Assembly (NCBI RefSeq): GCF_009760405.1
Contig: NZ_WRPP01000016.1
Span: 62,001-126,000 of the forward strand
Direction of reading: 5' to 3'
Length of the DNA: 64,000 nt
Source: Nocardia terrae
Lineage (GTDB): Bacteria; Actinomycetota; Actinomycetes; Mycobacteriales; Mycobacteriaceae
This document shows, one piece after another, positions 16,743 to 25,226 of the stretch. The notes beneath the pieces were generated by a model. The model did not search any database and was not told where the DNA came from. It saw nothing but the letters and a program-made list of their open reading frames with translations. Made by a program: the position numbers and the translations under genes. Position 1 is the stretch's first letter. Each line of letters begins with the position of its first letter.

Positions 16743-17192
16743 TCACGCTAGTTGCGAGGGGCTTGCCTGGGCTTCTCGATTCCTGATCGGTCTGGTGACC
16801 TGTTTCTCCACGCACGAGGGCATGCCCTCGGGGGCGTCGGCCATCTGCTGCTTGTAGACGCTCGGGGGTATGCCGACCAGTTCGGTGAAGCGGGTGGAGA
16901 ACGTCCCCAGCGAGGACGCGCCGACCGCGAAACAGACCTCGGTGACGCTCAGCTCGCCGATCCGCAGCAGCGCCATGGCCCGCTCGATGCGGCGCGTCAT
17001 CAGATAGGAGTAGACCGATTCCCCGTACGCGGCCTTGAACTGCCTGCTCAGATGCCCGGCCGACATGTGCGCGTCGCGCGCGAGCCGTTCCACGTCCAGC
17101 GGTTGCGCGTACTCGCGATCGATGCGATCGCGGACGCGCCGCAGCCGGGCGAGATCGCTCAGACGCTGTTCCGCGGCGGGTTTGCTGGTCAC
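16743..17192 (-). CDS. AraC-family regulator, short form, 149 aa
   Basis: A minimal AraC/XylS protein consisting essentially of the DNA-binding domain. The first helix-turn-helix is LDVERLARDAHMSAGHLSRQ and the second LSVTEVCFAVGASSLGTFS, closing with FTELVGIPPSVYKQ. No separate sensor domain is present; the C-terminal ~25 residues are variable. The start is a GTG at 17192. It is co-transcribed with the VOC gene 5 bases downstream and likely regulates it, perhaps with the downstream protein as ligand-binding partner (inference). Confidence 0.9.
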   Translation of the reverse strand: MTSKPAAEQRLSDLARLRRVRDRIDREYAQPLDVERLARDAHMSAGHLSRQFKAAYGESVYSYLMTRRIERAMALLRIGELSVTEVCFAVGASSLGTFSTRFTELVGIPPSVYKQQMADAPEGMPSCVEKQVTRPIRNREAQASPSQLA

Positions 17193-17395
17193 TTCACGAT
17201 GGTCGCACGCTGGGCCGACACCGTCGCGACGACCGCCCCCGTGTTTCTGGACTACCGCTCAATGGTTTTGTCAGGTAACAGTTTTGTTCGGACATCAGAC
17301 ATACGGTGTCGGGGAGACCGGTTCATCCGGAATTCCGACCACCACCACTACACGATGTGGCCGAGCGTGGCCCGAGGACTGGAACCACTATTTCG

Positions 17396-18421
17396 ATGAA
17401 GCTCTCTGCACTGCGTAATAGGACCGCCCTGCGGACCGCCGCCGTCGCGCTGTCCGCCGCGCTCTCGGTGGCGCTGGCCGTCGGCACCGGCTCGGCGGAC
17501 CCGGACCCGGCCAAGCCCTCGGCCATCAGCTCCATCCAGAAGGACGGGCGCAACTGGCACCTGAAGGTCTACTCGGCCGCCATGGGTCAGGACATTCCGG
17601 TGGACGTGCAGCGTCCGGTCGACGAGTCCCAGCCCGCCCCGAACCTGTGGATGCTCAACGGCCTCGACGGCGGCCTCGGTACCGCCAGCTGGAACGCCCA
17701 GACCAACGCCCTCGGCTTCCTGGCCGACAAGCAGGTCAACGTGATCCAGCCGATCGGCGGCCGCGGCAGCTACTACACCGACTGGATCAAGGACGACCCG
17801 CAGCTGGGTCGCAACAAGTGGACGACGTTCTTCACCCAGGAACTGCCCCCGCTGCTGAACGACGCGCTGGGCTCGACCGGTCTCAACGCCCTGGCGGGCC
17901 TGTCCACCTCCGGCACCTCGGTGCTGCAGCTGGCCGAGGCCGCGCCCGGCCTGTGGAAGTCGGTGGCCGCCTACTCCGGCTGCGCGCAGATCGCCGACCC
18001 GGTGGGCAAGCAGTTCCTGAAGTTCGCGGTGGAGACCTGGGCCGGCGGCAAGACCGAGAACATGTACGGTCCCGACGACAGCCCGCTGTGGGTGGCCAAC
18101 GACCCGGTCATCAATGCCGAGAAGCTGCGCGGCACCCAGCTCTACATCTCGAGCGGTTCGGGCATCCCGCTGATGAAGGACGTCGAGTACTACACCAAGG
18201 CGGCCCCCGGTCCGCAGGGTGACGTCAACCTGGCGCTGGGCATGATCATCGAGGGCGGCGTGGACGCCTGCACGCACAACCTCAAGAACAAGCTCGACTC
18301 GATCGACATCCCGGCGACCTACCAGTTCGATCCGGTCGGCACCCACTACTGGCCGTATTGGGAAGCCGCCCTGCACAACTCGTGGCCGATGCTGGCCTCG
18401 GGCATGGGCATCTCCGCCTGA
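17396..18421 (+). CDS. Secreted mycolyltransferase/esterase, antigen 85-like, 341 aa
   Basis: An exported alpha/beta hydrolase of the antigen 85 family, which transfers mycolic acids between trehalose mycolates and arabinogalactan in the cell envelope. A Sec signal peptide covers about residues 1-34 (basic start, long Ala/Val core, cleavage near GSA-DPD). Family landmarks are MLNGLDGGLGTASWNAQTNA, GGRGSYYTDW (121-130), the KWTTFFTQELP segment and the nucleophile elbow GLSTSG (Ser170), where Ag85 has GLSMAG. The histidine lies in the late THYWPYWE segment. The gene has its own strong terminator downstream. It supports a mycolic-acid-containing host. ATG 17396 was chosen because the signal peptide begins there. 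Confidence 0.9.
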   Translation: MKLSALRNRTALRTAAVALSAALSVALAVGTGSADPDPAKPSAISSIQKDGRNWHLKVYSAAMGQDIPVDVQRPVDESQPAPNLWMLNGLDGGLGTASWNAQTNALGFLADKQVNVIQPIGGRGSYYTDWIKDDPQLGRNKWTTFFTQELPPLLNDALGSTGLNALAGLSTSGTSVLQLAEAAPGLWKSVAAYSGCAQIADPVGKQFLKFAVETWAGGKTENMYGPDDSPLWVANDPVINAEKLRGTQLYISSGSGIPLMKDVEYYTKAAPGPQGDVNLALGMIIEGGVDACTHNLKNKLDSIDIPATYQFDPVGTHYWPYWEAALHNSWPMLASGMGISA

Positions 18422-18432
18422 CGCACCGAATT

Positions 18433-18474
18433 CGAGAGCGCCGCACCGTCATTCCCGACGGTGCGGCGCTCTCG
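18433..18474 (+). terminator. Strong hairpin terminator after the mycolyltransferase
   Basis: An 18-bp perfect stem (18433-18450 with 18457-18474) with loop ATTCCC begins 11 bases after the stop codon. GC-rich with only a short T-containing tail, as is usual in actinobacteria. It may also insulate the convergent GNAT gene. Confidence 0.85.
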
Positions 18475-18497
18475 TCGTTCCGGCGCGTGCCCCCGGG

Positions 18498-19376
18498 TCA
18501 GCGGGTGGCCGGGTCGGGGACGCTGAACGGGGTGCGCGCGATGCGGCCGCCGAGTCGTTCGTTGACGGCGAAGCCGTGCCGGCGGCACCACTCGGCGAGG
18601 ATGGGGACCGCTGAGTCGTCGTCGCGGAAGGTGGGCACGAGCTGGCCCACGATATACAGGTGCTGGGCGTCGGCGGCGCGGCAGAGGTGCTGCAGGACCG
18701 CGGTGCCCAGGCCGGTGCCGCGCAGTTCGGGATTCACGGTGATGTTGTCGAGTTTGACGGTGTCGGCGTAGATGTCGAAGACGACCTCGACGAGCGGGTC
18801 GGAGCGGCGCAGGGATTCGATGTCGAAGGGGACCGGTCGCAGCACGCCGGGCAGGTGGTCGGAAAGCCGTTGGCGCGCCGCCTCGTCGGGGGCGTCGCGG
18901 GTCAGGGCCAGCAGATCCTCGGTGAGGTCGGCGACCACGGCGCGGTCACCGACGGCGGCCAGCGGTCGGGCCTGGGCGGTCGCCCGCGACAACGCCTGCA
19001 GCCGGCGGGTCCACTGCGGGGCGCTCATGCCGTAGCGCAGGGTCAGATCGGCGAGGGTGTCCTCGAGGCAGAGCGCCGCGCCCAGACTGCGGACGTAGGC
19101 GCCCGAGAGCGCGCCCCAGCGGTGGTCGTCGGCGCCGACGCCGTGTACCGCCAGCTCGCGCACGAGTTCGTCGCGGCGGGCGGTGGCGCGGGCGACCGGG
19201 GATCCGGGCAGGTGCCGCGTCCAGCGTTGCCAGCCGGTCAGATTGACGCGAATGCGGGTGGTGGCGATGTCGGCGCTCGCGTCGAGATAGTTGCACAACG
19301 CTTGCTGACGGCGCTCCAGCAGTTCACCGGCCCGCCCGTCCGCGGGCTGGGCGGACGACGTCTGACCCTCACTCAT
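18498..19376 (-). CDS. GNAT-fold acetyltransferase-like protein, 292 aa
   Basis: The C-terminal ~110 residues carry GNAT features: VKLDNITVNPELRGTGLGTA contains the acetyl-CoA-binding R/Q-x-x-G-x-G/A loop, and a late LAEWCRRHGFAV segment forms the last strands. The N-terminal ~170 residues are helical, Ala/Arg/Leu-rich and not assignable to a family I recognise. The acceptor substrate is unknown. ATG 19376 is the first good start. It ends opposite the terminator of the mycolyltransferase gene. Confidence 0.7.
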   Translation of the reverse strand: MSEGQTSSAQPADGRAGELLERRQQALCNYLDASADIATTRIRVNLTGWQRWTRHLPGSPVARATARRDELVRELAVHGVGADDHRWGALSGAYVRSLGAALCLEDTLADLTLRYGMSAPQWTRRLQALSRATAQARPLAAVGDRAVVADLTEDLLALTRDAPDEAARQRLSDHLPGVLRPVPFDIESLRRSDPLVEVVFDIYADTVKLDNITVNPELRGTGLGTAVLQHLCRAADAQHLYIVGQLVPTFRDDDSAVPILAEWCRRHGFAVNERLGGRIARTPFSVPDPATR

Positions 19377-19435
19377 ATCGAGTTACGCTAGCGTCCAGTT
19401 CTCTCGACGCTGGTCATCGGCACGCAGAAATTGCG

Positions 19436-20551
19436 CTACCAGCCGAACGGCGCACCCACACCATGCACAACGCCACCCGGCCCGGGACCGAATCCGCCTG
19501 GAATCGGAGTTTGCTGTTGCGGAGCCAGATCCAGATCGGCGACCCGATCCACCAGCGAACGCTCATAGCGCTTGGCGAATTTGCGCGACATCGCCCATCG
19601 CGTGTGCCGACGCAGTTCGAGGCGGGCCTTGCGGCGACTGCGATAGGTGAGCAGCGGTTCCAGCCCGGCCTCGGGGCCGAGGGCACGCGCGGCCGGGAGC
19701 GCGATGAGCCCGCGGAACCAGCGCCGCTCGGTCGCGAGCACCCAGGAGTAGGCGATGGCGAAGATGACCAGATCGATGAGGATCGGCAGATAGGTCGACA
19801 GCAGCGCGGGGCCGGGCGGGCGCGGGGCGTCGAAGAGGAAATGCATGCTGAACGCGAGCGCGTAGAACAGGGCGAAAACGCCGAGCCGCCAACCCCACGA
19901 CCGGTCGGTGCGGATGATCGCCAGCACGATGCCGACACCGGCCAGCGCCGACATGGCCCAGTGCGAGGTGAGCGCGGTGATCAGCCGCAGCACCGCCACC
20001 AGCAGCACGTCGACCACCGGATCCTGCGGCGAGGACAGCGCGATCTGGGTGCTGTAGAGGCAGTCCTCGGCGATCTGCGCGCCCAGCCCGACCGCCGCAC
20101 CCAGCAGCAGCCCGTGCATCGGGCGCGACAGCCGATTCCGGAACATCAAGGCCACCACCACGATTCCGATGGCCTTGATGTACTCCTCGTCGGTCGGCGC
20201 GGTGATGGCGGCGCTCCAGCTGGTCGCGAACCGGTCGCCGATGCCATTGGTGATGGCACGGCTGAGGTGGTCGTTGGCCCACATGGCCAGGCCCGTCCAC
20301 ACCGTCGCGCCCCAGATCGCGCCCATGGCCATCGGGGCCACCAGGTGGCGGCGAGCCCGGAAGGGGTCCAGTGCGAACACGATCCGCGCGATCACCAGCA
20401 GGGTCAGGGCGGTGATGGGCAGCGCGGCCAGTGCGGGCGTGCCCGCGAACCACACCTGTCCGGCGGCCTGCAGCAGGAACAGCAGCGGCCCGGCGATCAC
20501 GGCCAGGCAGTACACCCAGAACAGCATCGACCGCGGCTGGAACCAGCTCAT
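19436..20551 (-). CDS. PrsW-family intramembrane metalloprotease, 371 aa
   Basis: A polytopic membrane protein with the PrsW/CPBP-like catalytic layout. EE-Y-I-K appears at residues 122-126 (EExxK), a glutamate at 162 in AQIAEDCLY, histidine 197 in TSHWAMS, and HxxxD at 237-241 (MHFLFD). About eight hydrophobic segments precede a basic cytoplasmic tail ending in a Gly/Pro-rich stretch. In Bacillus PrsW cleaves the anti-sigma factor RsiW; the target here is unknown. Its ATG start overlaps the stop of the upstream exported-protein gene by 4 bases, implying translational coupling and a shared job. Confidence 0.83.
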   Translation of the reverse strand: MSWFQPRSMLFWVYCLAVIAGPLLFLLQAAGQVWFAGTPALAALPITALTLLVIARIVFALDPFRARRHLVAPMAMGAIWGATVWTGLAMWANDHLSRAITNGIGDRFATSWSAAITAPTDEEYIKAIGIVVVALMFRNRLSRPMHGLLLGAAVGLGAQIAEDCLYSTQIALSSPQDPVVDVLLVAVLRLITALTSHWAMSALAGVGIVLAIIRTDRSWGWRLGVFALFYALAFSMHFLFDAPRPPGPALLSTYLPILIDLVIFAIAYSWVLATERRWFRGLIALPAARALGPEAGLEPLLTYRSRRKARLELRRHTRWAMSRKFAKRYERSLVDRVADLDLAPQQQTPIPGGFGPGPGGVVHGVGAPFGW

Positions 20552-21114
20552 GCCTCGACCGCCTTGCTCGAGTTCAGGACGTCCGCGATCATCTGGTAGC
20601 CCGCCTCCCGCGTCGGCCCGGTGACCGTCACGGTCACCGCCACATCCCCGCTGTACGCGACCGCGCAGACCCCACCGGCGGTATCGGGCAGCACGCAGGT
20701 GAGTCCGCGGAAATCGCCCGCCTCCACGCTGCCCCCGTCGAACCGCACGGTGACCCCGGCCGCACGCAGCGGCAGCAGCATTCGCGGTGCGGCCGTGTCG
20801 AAATCGGTGATCCCGTCGACCACCGACACCGACAGCCGCTGCTCCCCGATATCGGATTTCAGCACCGCGATGGATTCGTCCCCGGTGGCGATCTGCCGCA
20901 TCTGCTCGGGCACCCGGAACACGACCGCGTTGGCCGGGTCGGTCCCGTGCACCGAGCCGACCCCCGTCGCGGTCAGCGTGATGCTGGTTCCCGCCGCCAC
21001 CTCGGTCTCACGAGTGGGCACCGCCGCCGACAGCAGCGGCGGCACCACCAGCGCGACGGCCAGCGCCCCCACCACCCCGATCGCGGGCCCTACCGAATGC
21101 ACAAGGCGCACCAT
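20548..21114 (-). CDS. Membrane-anchored or exported protein coupled to PrsW gene, 188 aa
   Basis: The N-terminal hydrophobic segment (AIGVVGALAVALVVPPLLSA, residues 11-30) is a signal peptide or uncleaved anchor. About 150 Val/Thr/Ala-rich residues with beta-strand character follow, ending in a short helix (AGYQMIADVLNSSKAVEA). Two cysteines (GLTCVLPD and GGVCAVAY) may form an extracytoplasmic disulfide. I do not recognise the family. It overlaps the PrsW-type protease gene by 4 bases, so it could be the protease's substrate, sensor or partner (inference from position only). Confidence 0.7.
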   Translation of the reverse strand: MVRLVHSVGPAIGVVGALAVALVVPPLLSAAVPTRETEVAAGTSITLTATGVGSVHGTDPANAVVFRVPEQMRQIATGDESIAVLKSDIGEQRLSVSVVDGITDFDTAAPRMLLPLRAAGVTVRFDGGSVEAGDFRGLTCVLPDTAGGVCAVAYSGDVAVTVTVTGPTREAGYQMIADVLNSSKAVEA

Positions 21115-21255
21115 GCGTTTCCACCCTCTCGGCTCCCTGAGGCAACGCCGGGGACGGTGGATGCGTTCCGGGCCTCCGGACCGGCACGCCCGCCCACCGC
21201 TTGCCGCGAGTTAACCACACCCGCGGTGGGTTGCCGGGGATCCCGGCGCACGGTT

Positions 21256-22338
21256 TCACGAGGTTCTGGCGATGACGGCGTCGGCCATGCTGCGCAGACC
21301 GGCGATGGCGGTGGGCGGGAACGGGGCGTGGGCGAGGGTGCGCTGGACTTGCAGCCAGCGGTCGCGGATCATCTGCTCGACCTTGGGACGTGCTGTGGCG
21401 GCGAGGATCTGGCGACAGCGGGCGGCCTCGTGCTCGGTCAAACGGGAGTTGCCGATCAGGGTGTCGAGTTGGGCGCGCTGGTCGGGGGTGGCGTGACGCA
21501 GGGCCAGCGCGAGGAGGACGGTGTGCTTGCCCTCGCGCAGGTCGTCGATATTGGATTTGCCGGTCTGGGCCGGGTCGCCGAAGACGCCGAGCAGGTCGTC
21601 CTGCAGCTGGAACGCCTCCCCCAGTGGCTGGCCGTAGTCCGAGAGTGCCTGCGCCACTTCGGGTCCGGCTCCGGTCAGGGCCGCGCCCAGTTGCAGTGGC
21701 CGCTGCACGGTGTAGGCGGCGGTCTTGTAGCGGATGATCTCGAGGGCCCGGTCGAGGTCGTGGGTGGGTTGCCCGGTCGTCGTCAGGTCGAGGTACTGGC
21801 CGTAGTTCACCTCGGTGCGCATGACGTCGAGAATCGGTGCGGCGGCGGCCATCTGGGCCGCCGAGAGTCCGGCGGTGTGCAGCAGTTCCTGTGACCACAC
21901 CAGTCCGAAGTCGCCGATCAGCAGCGCGGCGTGGGCGCCGAAGCGGGTGGCGGCACCGTGGTCGCGGGCGGCGCGGGTGCGGTCGGCGACCGCGCGGTGC
22001 ACGGTCGGCTGGCCGCGGCGGGTGTCGCTGTCGTCGATGATGTCGTCGTGGATGAGGGTCGCGGCGTGGAACAGCTCCACCGCGGCCGCGGTCCGCAGCA
22101 CCGCGTCGGTCGGCTCGCCACCTCCGCCCGCGTACCAGCCGAGCACGCAGAACAGCGGCCGGATTCGTTTGCCGCCGGCGAACAGGAACGAGCGCACGGC
22201 GTCGACCACGTCGGCGGGCAAGCCCGCGGCGGCCGCGGATTCGGCCTTGTCGCCGAGGAATTCGTCGAGCGCGGCCTCCACCCGCGCCTGCACGGCGGTG
22301 CGGTCCAGCGGCGACGGGGTGATCGTGGGGGTACTCAT
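21256..22338 (-). CDS. Polyprenyl diphosphate synthase, catalytically complete, 360 aa
   Basis: A trans-isoprenyl diphosphate synthase that condenses isopentenyl diphosphate with allylic diphosphates, giving a C15-C25 product or longer. The substrate lysine/arginine motif GGKRIRP (55-61), first aspartate-rich motif DDIID (98-102, within [17 protein letters not shown]) and second motif [10 protein letters not shown] are intact. The downstream [12 protein letters not shown] is typical of the actinobacterial IdsA-like branch. ATG 22338 overlaps the stop of the IspG-domain gene by 4 bases, so the two are translationally coupled. Over its whole length it resembles the inactive-looking paralogue at 24144-25226, indicating duplication. 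Chain length cannot be fixed by eye. Confidence 0.92.
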   Translation of the reverse strand: MSTPTITPSPLDRTAVQARVEAALDEFLGDKAESAAAAGLPADVVDAVRSFLFAGGKRIRPLFCVLGWYAGGGGEPTDAVLRTAAAVELFHAATLIHDDIIDDSDTRRGQPTVHRAVADRTRAARDHGAATRFGAHAALLIGDFGLVWSQELLHTAGLSAAQMAAAAPILDVMRTEVNYGQYLDLTTTGQPTHDLDRALEIIRYKTAAYTVQRPLQLGAALTGAGPEVAQALSDYGQPLGEAFQLQDDLLGVFGDPAQTGKSNIDDLREGKHTVLLALALRHATPDQRAQLDTLIGNSRLTEHEAARCRQILAATARPKVEQMIRDRWLQVQRTLAHAPFPPTAIAGLRSMADAVIARTS

Positions 22339-22832
22339 GGGGTGTCCTCCGATCCGGTGAGCGTCAGAGCCTCCGCCAGCAGGGCTTCCACGATCTGGTG
22401 CTCGGGCACACTGTGCACGACCTCGCCCCGGACGACGATCTGGCCCTTGCCGTTGCCCGAGGAGACGCCCAGATCGGCTTCGCGGGCCTCGCCGGGCCCG
22501 TTGACCACGCATCCCATGACCGCGACCCGCAGCGGATGCGGAAATCCTTCGAAAGCGGCCTCCACGCGCCGCGCGAGCCGATGGATGTCGACCTGCACGC
22601 GCCCGCAGCCGAGGCAGGACACGATCTCGAGTTGCCGGGGCCGCAGTCCCAGCGATCGCAGAATGTGGTTGCCCACCTTGACCTGTTCCACCGGCGGCGC
22701 GGAGAGCGACACCCGGATGGTGTCGCCGATCCCCTCCTCGAGCAGGATGCCGAAGGCGACCGCGGATTTCACCGTCCCCTGGAACACCGGCCCGGCCTCG
22801 GTCACGCCGGCGCTGACGTTTTCGTTCACCAT
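22335..22832 (-). CDS. Stand-alone C-terminal Fe-S domain of IspG (GcpE), 165 aa
   Basis: The protein matches only the last ~160 residues of IspG (HMBPP synthase, about 380 residues in actinobacteria), joining at the end of the TIM barrel ([20 protein letters not shown]). The [4Fe-4S] ligands are kept: Cys73, Cys76 (CLGCG, usually CPSCG), Cys108 ([10 protein letters not shown]) and Glu115. The spacing of 3, 32 and 7 equals that of E. coli IspG Cys270/273/305/Glu312. The TIM barrel that binds MEcPP is absent and no remnant precedes it. ATG 22832 has GAGGAA eight bases upstream; ATG 22847, overlapping the preceding stop as ATGA, is possible. Intact motifs and coupling on both sides argue for a maintained gene rather than decay. 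Confidence 0.85.
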   Translation of the reverse strand: MVNENVSAGVTEAGPVFQGTVKSAVAFGILLEEGIGDTIRVSLSAPPVEQVKVGNHILRSLGLRPRQLEIVSCLGCGRVQVDIHRLARRVEAAFEGFPHPLRVAVMGCVVNGPGEAREADLGVSSGNGKGQIVVRGEVVHSVPEHQIVEALLAEALTLTGSEDTP

Positions 22833-22843
22833 CGAGTCATTCC

Positions 22844-23869
22844 TCATCTGTTCCGGTGGGCGACGAGATGGGCGAGGGTGACCAGATCGCTGTAGCCGGA
22901 CCCGTTCGGCAGCGCGGCCAGGGCGCTGCGCAGCCGTCTGCGGGCCAGCCGCTCGGCACCGCGGCGGCCCCCGGCCTTGTCGACAAGCCGTGCGGCCCAG
23001 ACGATTTCCTGCGGCGACAGCGGCGCCTCGCGTTGATACAGCTCGGCCAGCTCGCACCCGGCGGCGGTGCCGGACTCCAGCGCCAGCACGATCGGCAGAC
23101 CGCGTTTGCGATGGGCCAGATCCGCCGTCGGCTTCCCACTGCGCGCCGGATCGCCCCAGACGCCCAGAATGTCGTCGACGGCCTGGAACGCGACCCCGAG
23201 ATCACGACCGAAACGGTCGAAGCCGCAGACGGTTTCATCATCAGCGCCCGCACTCAGGGCCCCCAGCGCGCAGGCGCAGCCGAACAGCGCCCCGGTCTTG
23301 CCCATGGCCGTGGACTCCCACCCGGCGAGGCTCGCCGCGGCGGCATCGCCGTGACAGTCGGCGTGCTGGCCGCGGCACATCTCGGTCACCGTGGTCTCGA
23401 GCCGTTCGATGGCGGCCATGGCGGTGCGGGGAGTCGCCAGTGCCGCAAGGACATTCGTGGCCAGTGCGTGCAGCGCGTCACCGAGCAGCACCGCGTCGGC
23501 CATGCCCCACACCCGCCACACGGCGGGCCGGCCGCGGCGCACCGGGTCGGCGTCCATGACGTCGTCGTGGATCAGGGTGAAGTTGTGGACCAGTTCGACG
23601 GCCGCGGCCGCGGTGGCGGCCGGGCCCGCGCCGCCGTCGCAGGCGAAGGCCGTCGAGGTGACCAAGGCCGGGCGCAGCATCTTGCCGGGATCGGCGTGCA
23701 TCGGATTTCCGCGCTCGTCCCACCAGCCGAAATGGTATCCGGCCAGGTGCCGCATGGGTTCCGGCAGCGTCAGCACCGATTCACGCAGTACCGGGTCGAG
23801 CAGGGTGCGGGCGCGGGCGAGGATCTCGGCGGGGCGACGGGCGGGTGGAATGAAAGTGGTGACGGTCAA
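22844..23869 (-). CDS. Geranylgeranyl-type prenyl diphosphate synthase, 341 aa
   Basis: A second, distantly related trans-prenyltransferase. First aspartate motif DDVMD at 102-106 ([17 protein letters not shown]), second motif [19 protein letters not shown] for the diphosphate site and the [20 protein letters not shown] loop are all present, so it should be active. This subtype is often annotated as GGPP synthase in actinobacterial terpenoid and carotenoid loci. The start is uncertain: TTG 23869 is preceded by AAAGAGG at good spacing, while GTG 23887 has no ribosome site. Its stop lies just before the IspG-domain start, so synthase, IspG domain and the next synthase form one translational unit. 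Confidence 0.88.
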   Translation of the reverse strand: MTVTTFIPPARRPAEILARARTLLDPVLRESVLTLPEPMRHLAGYHFGWWDERGNPMHADPGKMLRPALVTSTAFACDGGAGPAATAAAAVELVHNFTLIHDDVMDADPVRRGRPAVWRVWGMADAVLLGDALHALATNVLAALATPRTAMAAIERLETTVTEMCRGQHADCHGDAAAASLAGWESTAMGKTGALFGCACALGALSAGADDETVCGFDRFGRDLGVAFQAVDDILGVWGDPARSGKPTADLAHRKRGLPIVLALESGTAAGCELAELYQREAPLSPQEIVWAARLVDKAGGRRGAERLARRRLRSALAALPNGSGYSDLVTLAHLVAHRNR

Positions 23870-24143
23870 TGCGGACGCCTCTTTCACAGTGCGCGAATCG
23901 GATTCGATCCCGTGGGCCGCAGACCCGGCCGATCCCCGATCCGGATACCTGCTGCGGCAGGCGATCTCGGTATCGGCCCACACCATCGAGGGCCGCTTGC
24001 GGGAGGTGGCGCGAACCGACCCGGTGAGGGTATCGGGATTGCCTGCGCGACAGGCGAATACAGAGCGACGATATCGTGCGACCGATCGGGCTCTCGAGAA
24101 ACCGAGCACTGCGGCCGCGCTTCTGACCTCCGAATTCTACCCC
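23870..24143. other. Gap between the two upstream prenyl synthase genes
   Basis: No coding sequence is convincing in these 274 bases. They could hold a promoter for the three downstream genes on the minus strand. No clear hairpin or operator was identified by eye. Confidence 0.4.
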
Positions 24144-25226
24144 TCACCCATCGGAGTTCGTGAGGTGTTCGGCGAGGACCCGCAGCACCTCCCGGGCCGC
24201 GGCGGGCACATGCATCTCATCGACGGCGCGCAGGGCGTGCTCGCGGCGCCGCGCGATGCGGCGCTCGATCTCCTCGCGCGCGCCCACTTCGGTCATGATG
24301 TCGCGGCACAGGGTGGCCCCGCCCAGATCCAGGCTCGGATTGCCCAGCAGCGCACGCAATTCGATGGCGGTGGCGCCCACCGCCCGCTCCAGCGCCGAGG
24401 CCACCAGCGCGGTGTGCTTGCCGTCGCGCAGGTCCTCCACCCGCGAGCCGACACCGGCCCGGTCGCCGAAGACCCGATGCAGATCCTCGGCCAGATGAAC
24501 CGCCTCGCCGAGCCCGCGCGCGTACACCGACAGCGCCGCCAGGGTGTTCTCGTCCGCACCGGCCAGCCGCGCACCCAGTTGCAGCGGCCGCTCACAGGTG
24601 TAGCCGACGGTCTCGAGGCGCATGATCTCGAGGGCGCGCTCCAGATCGACGACCTGGTCACCGGCCGCGCGCACATCCAGATACTGCCCGTAGATGACTT
24701 CCATCCGCATGGCCGACATCACCGATCCGGCCGCCGCGCGCTGCCGGGCCGTCAGATGCGCGGAGAACAGCAGCTCGTCGGACCAGACCAGGGCCAGGTC
24801 CCCCAGCAGGACCGCGGCTTGGCGGCCGAAACGCTCCCGGTCCGGCTTGTGCGCGAAACGGGCGGCCATCGCACACGACAGGGTCGGGAAGCCGCGCCGG
24901 GTGAGCCGGCGCTCGATGACGTCGCGGTGGATGAGCACCGCGGCGTGCTGCAGTTCGAGCGCGGCGGCCACCCGGATCACGGCCGCGGGCAGCCGCTCAC
25001 TGCCGCCCGCGGCGAACCAGCCGAGCACGCACAGCAGCGGGCGAATGCGCCGGCCGCCGCTGAAGACGAAGGAGTGCAGGGCATCGACGAGATCCGCCGG
25101 TAATCGCTCGCGGTCGGCCTGCCGCGCCTTCTCGGCCAGGAAACCCTCCAGCACGGCGTCCACCCGGTCGCGCACGCCGGCCATATCACCGGGGACGGCC
25201 CATTCCGCACAGACGGATTCGGTCAT
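24144..25226 (-). CDS. Prenyl synthase-like protein with replaced catalytic residues, 360 aa
   Basis: Full-length and collinear with the active synthase at 21256-22338, but the catalytic motifs have changed. GGKRIRP is GGRRIRP. The first aspartate motif DDIID has become RDVIE (residues 101-105, IHRDVIERRLTRRG). The second, [10 protein letters not shown], is AEDLHRVFGD. Loss of two metal-binding aspartates in the first motif and one in the second makes prenyl transfer unlikely. The frame is clean and other structural stretches (VDALHSFVFSGG, VIYGQYLDVRAAG, RPLQLGARLAG) are kept, so this looks like a maintained pseudoenzyme. Inactive small subunits of heteromeric prenyl synthases are known in plants and some bacteria, and a regulatory subunit for its neighbours is a reasonable inference. 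Confidence 0.85.
   Translation of the reverse strand: MTESVCAEWAVPGDMAGVRDRVDAVLEGFLAEKARQADRERLPADLVDALHSFVFSGGRRIRPLLCVLGWFAAGGSERLPAAVIRVAAALELQHAAVLIHRDVIERRLTRRGFPTLSCAMAARFAHKPDRERFGRQAAVLLGDLALVWSDELLFSAHLTARQRAAAGSVMSAMRMEVIYGQYLDVRAAGDQVVDLERALEIMRLETVGYTCERPLQLGARLAGADENTLAALSVYARGLGEAVHLAEDLHRVFGDRAGVGSRVEDLRDGKHTALVASALERAVGATAIELRALLGNPSLDLGGATLCRDIMTEVGAREEIERRIARRREHALRAVDEMHVPAAAREVLRVLAEHLTNSDG

Noticed and set aside
21256-25226. Possibility of a carotenoid or terpene biosynthetic gene cluster
   Set aside because: No cyclase, phytoene synthase/desaturase, cytochrome P450 or glycosyltransferase lies within the window around these genes, so that label is not supported.
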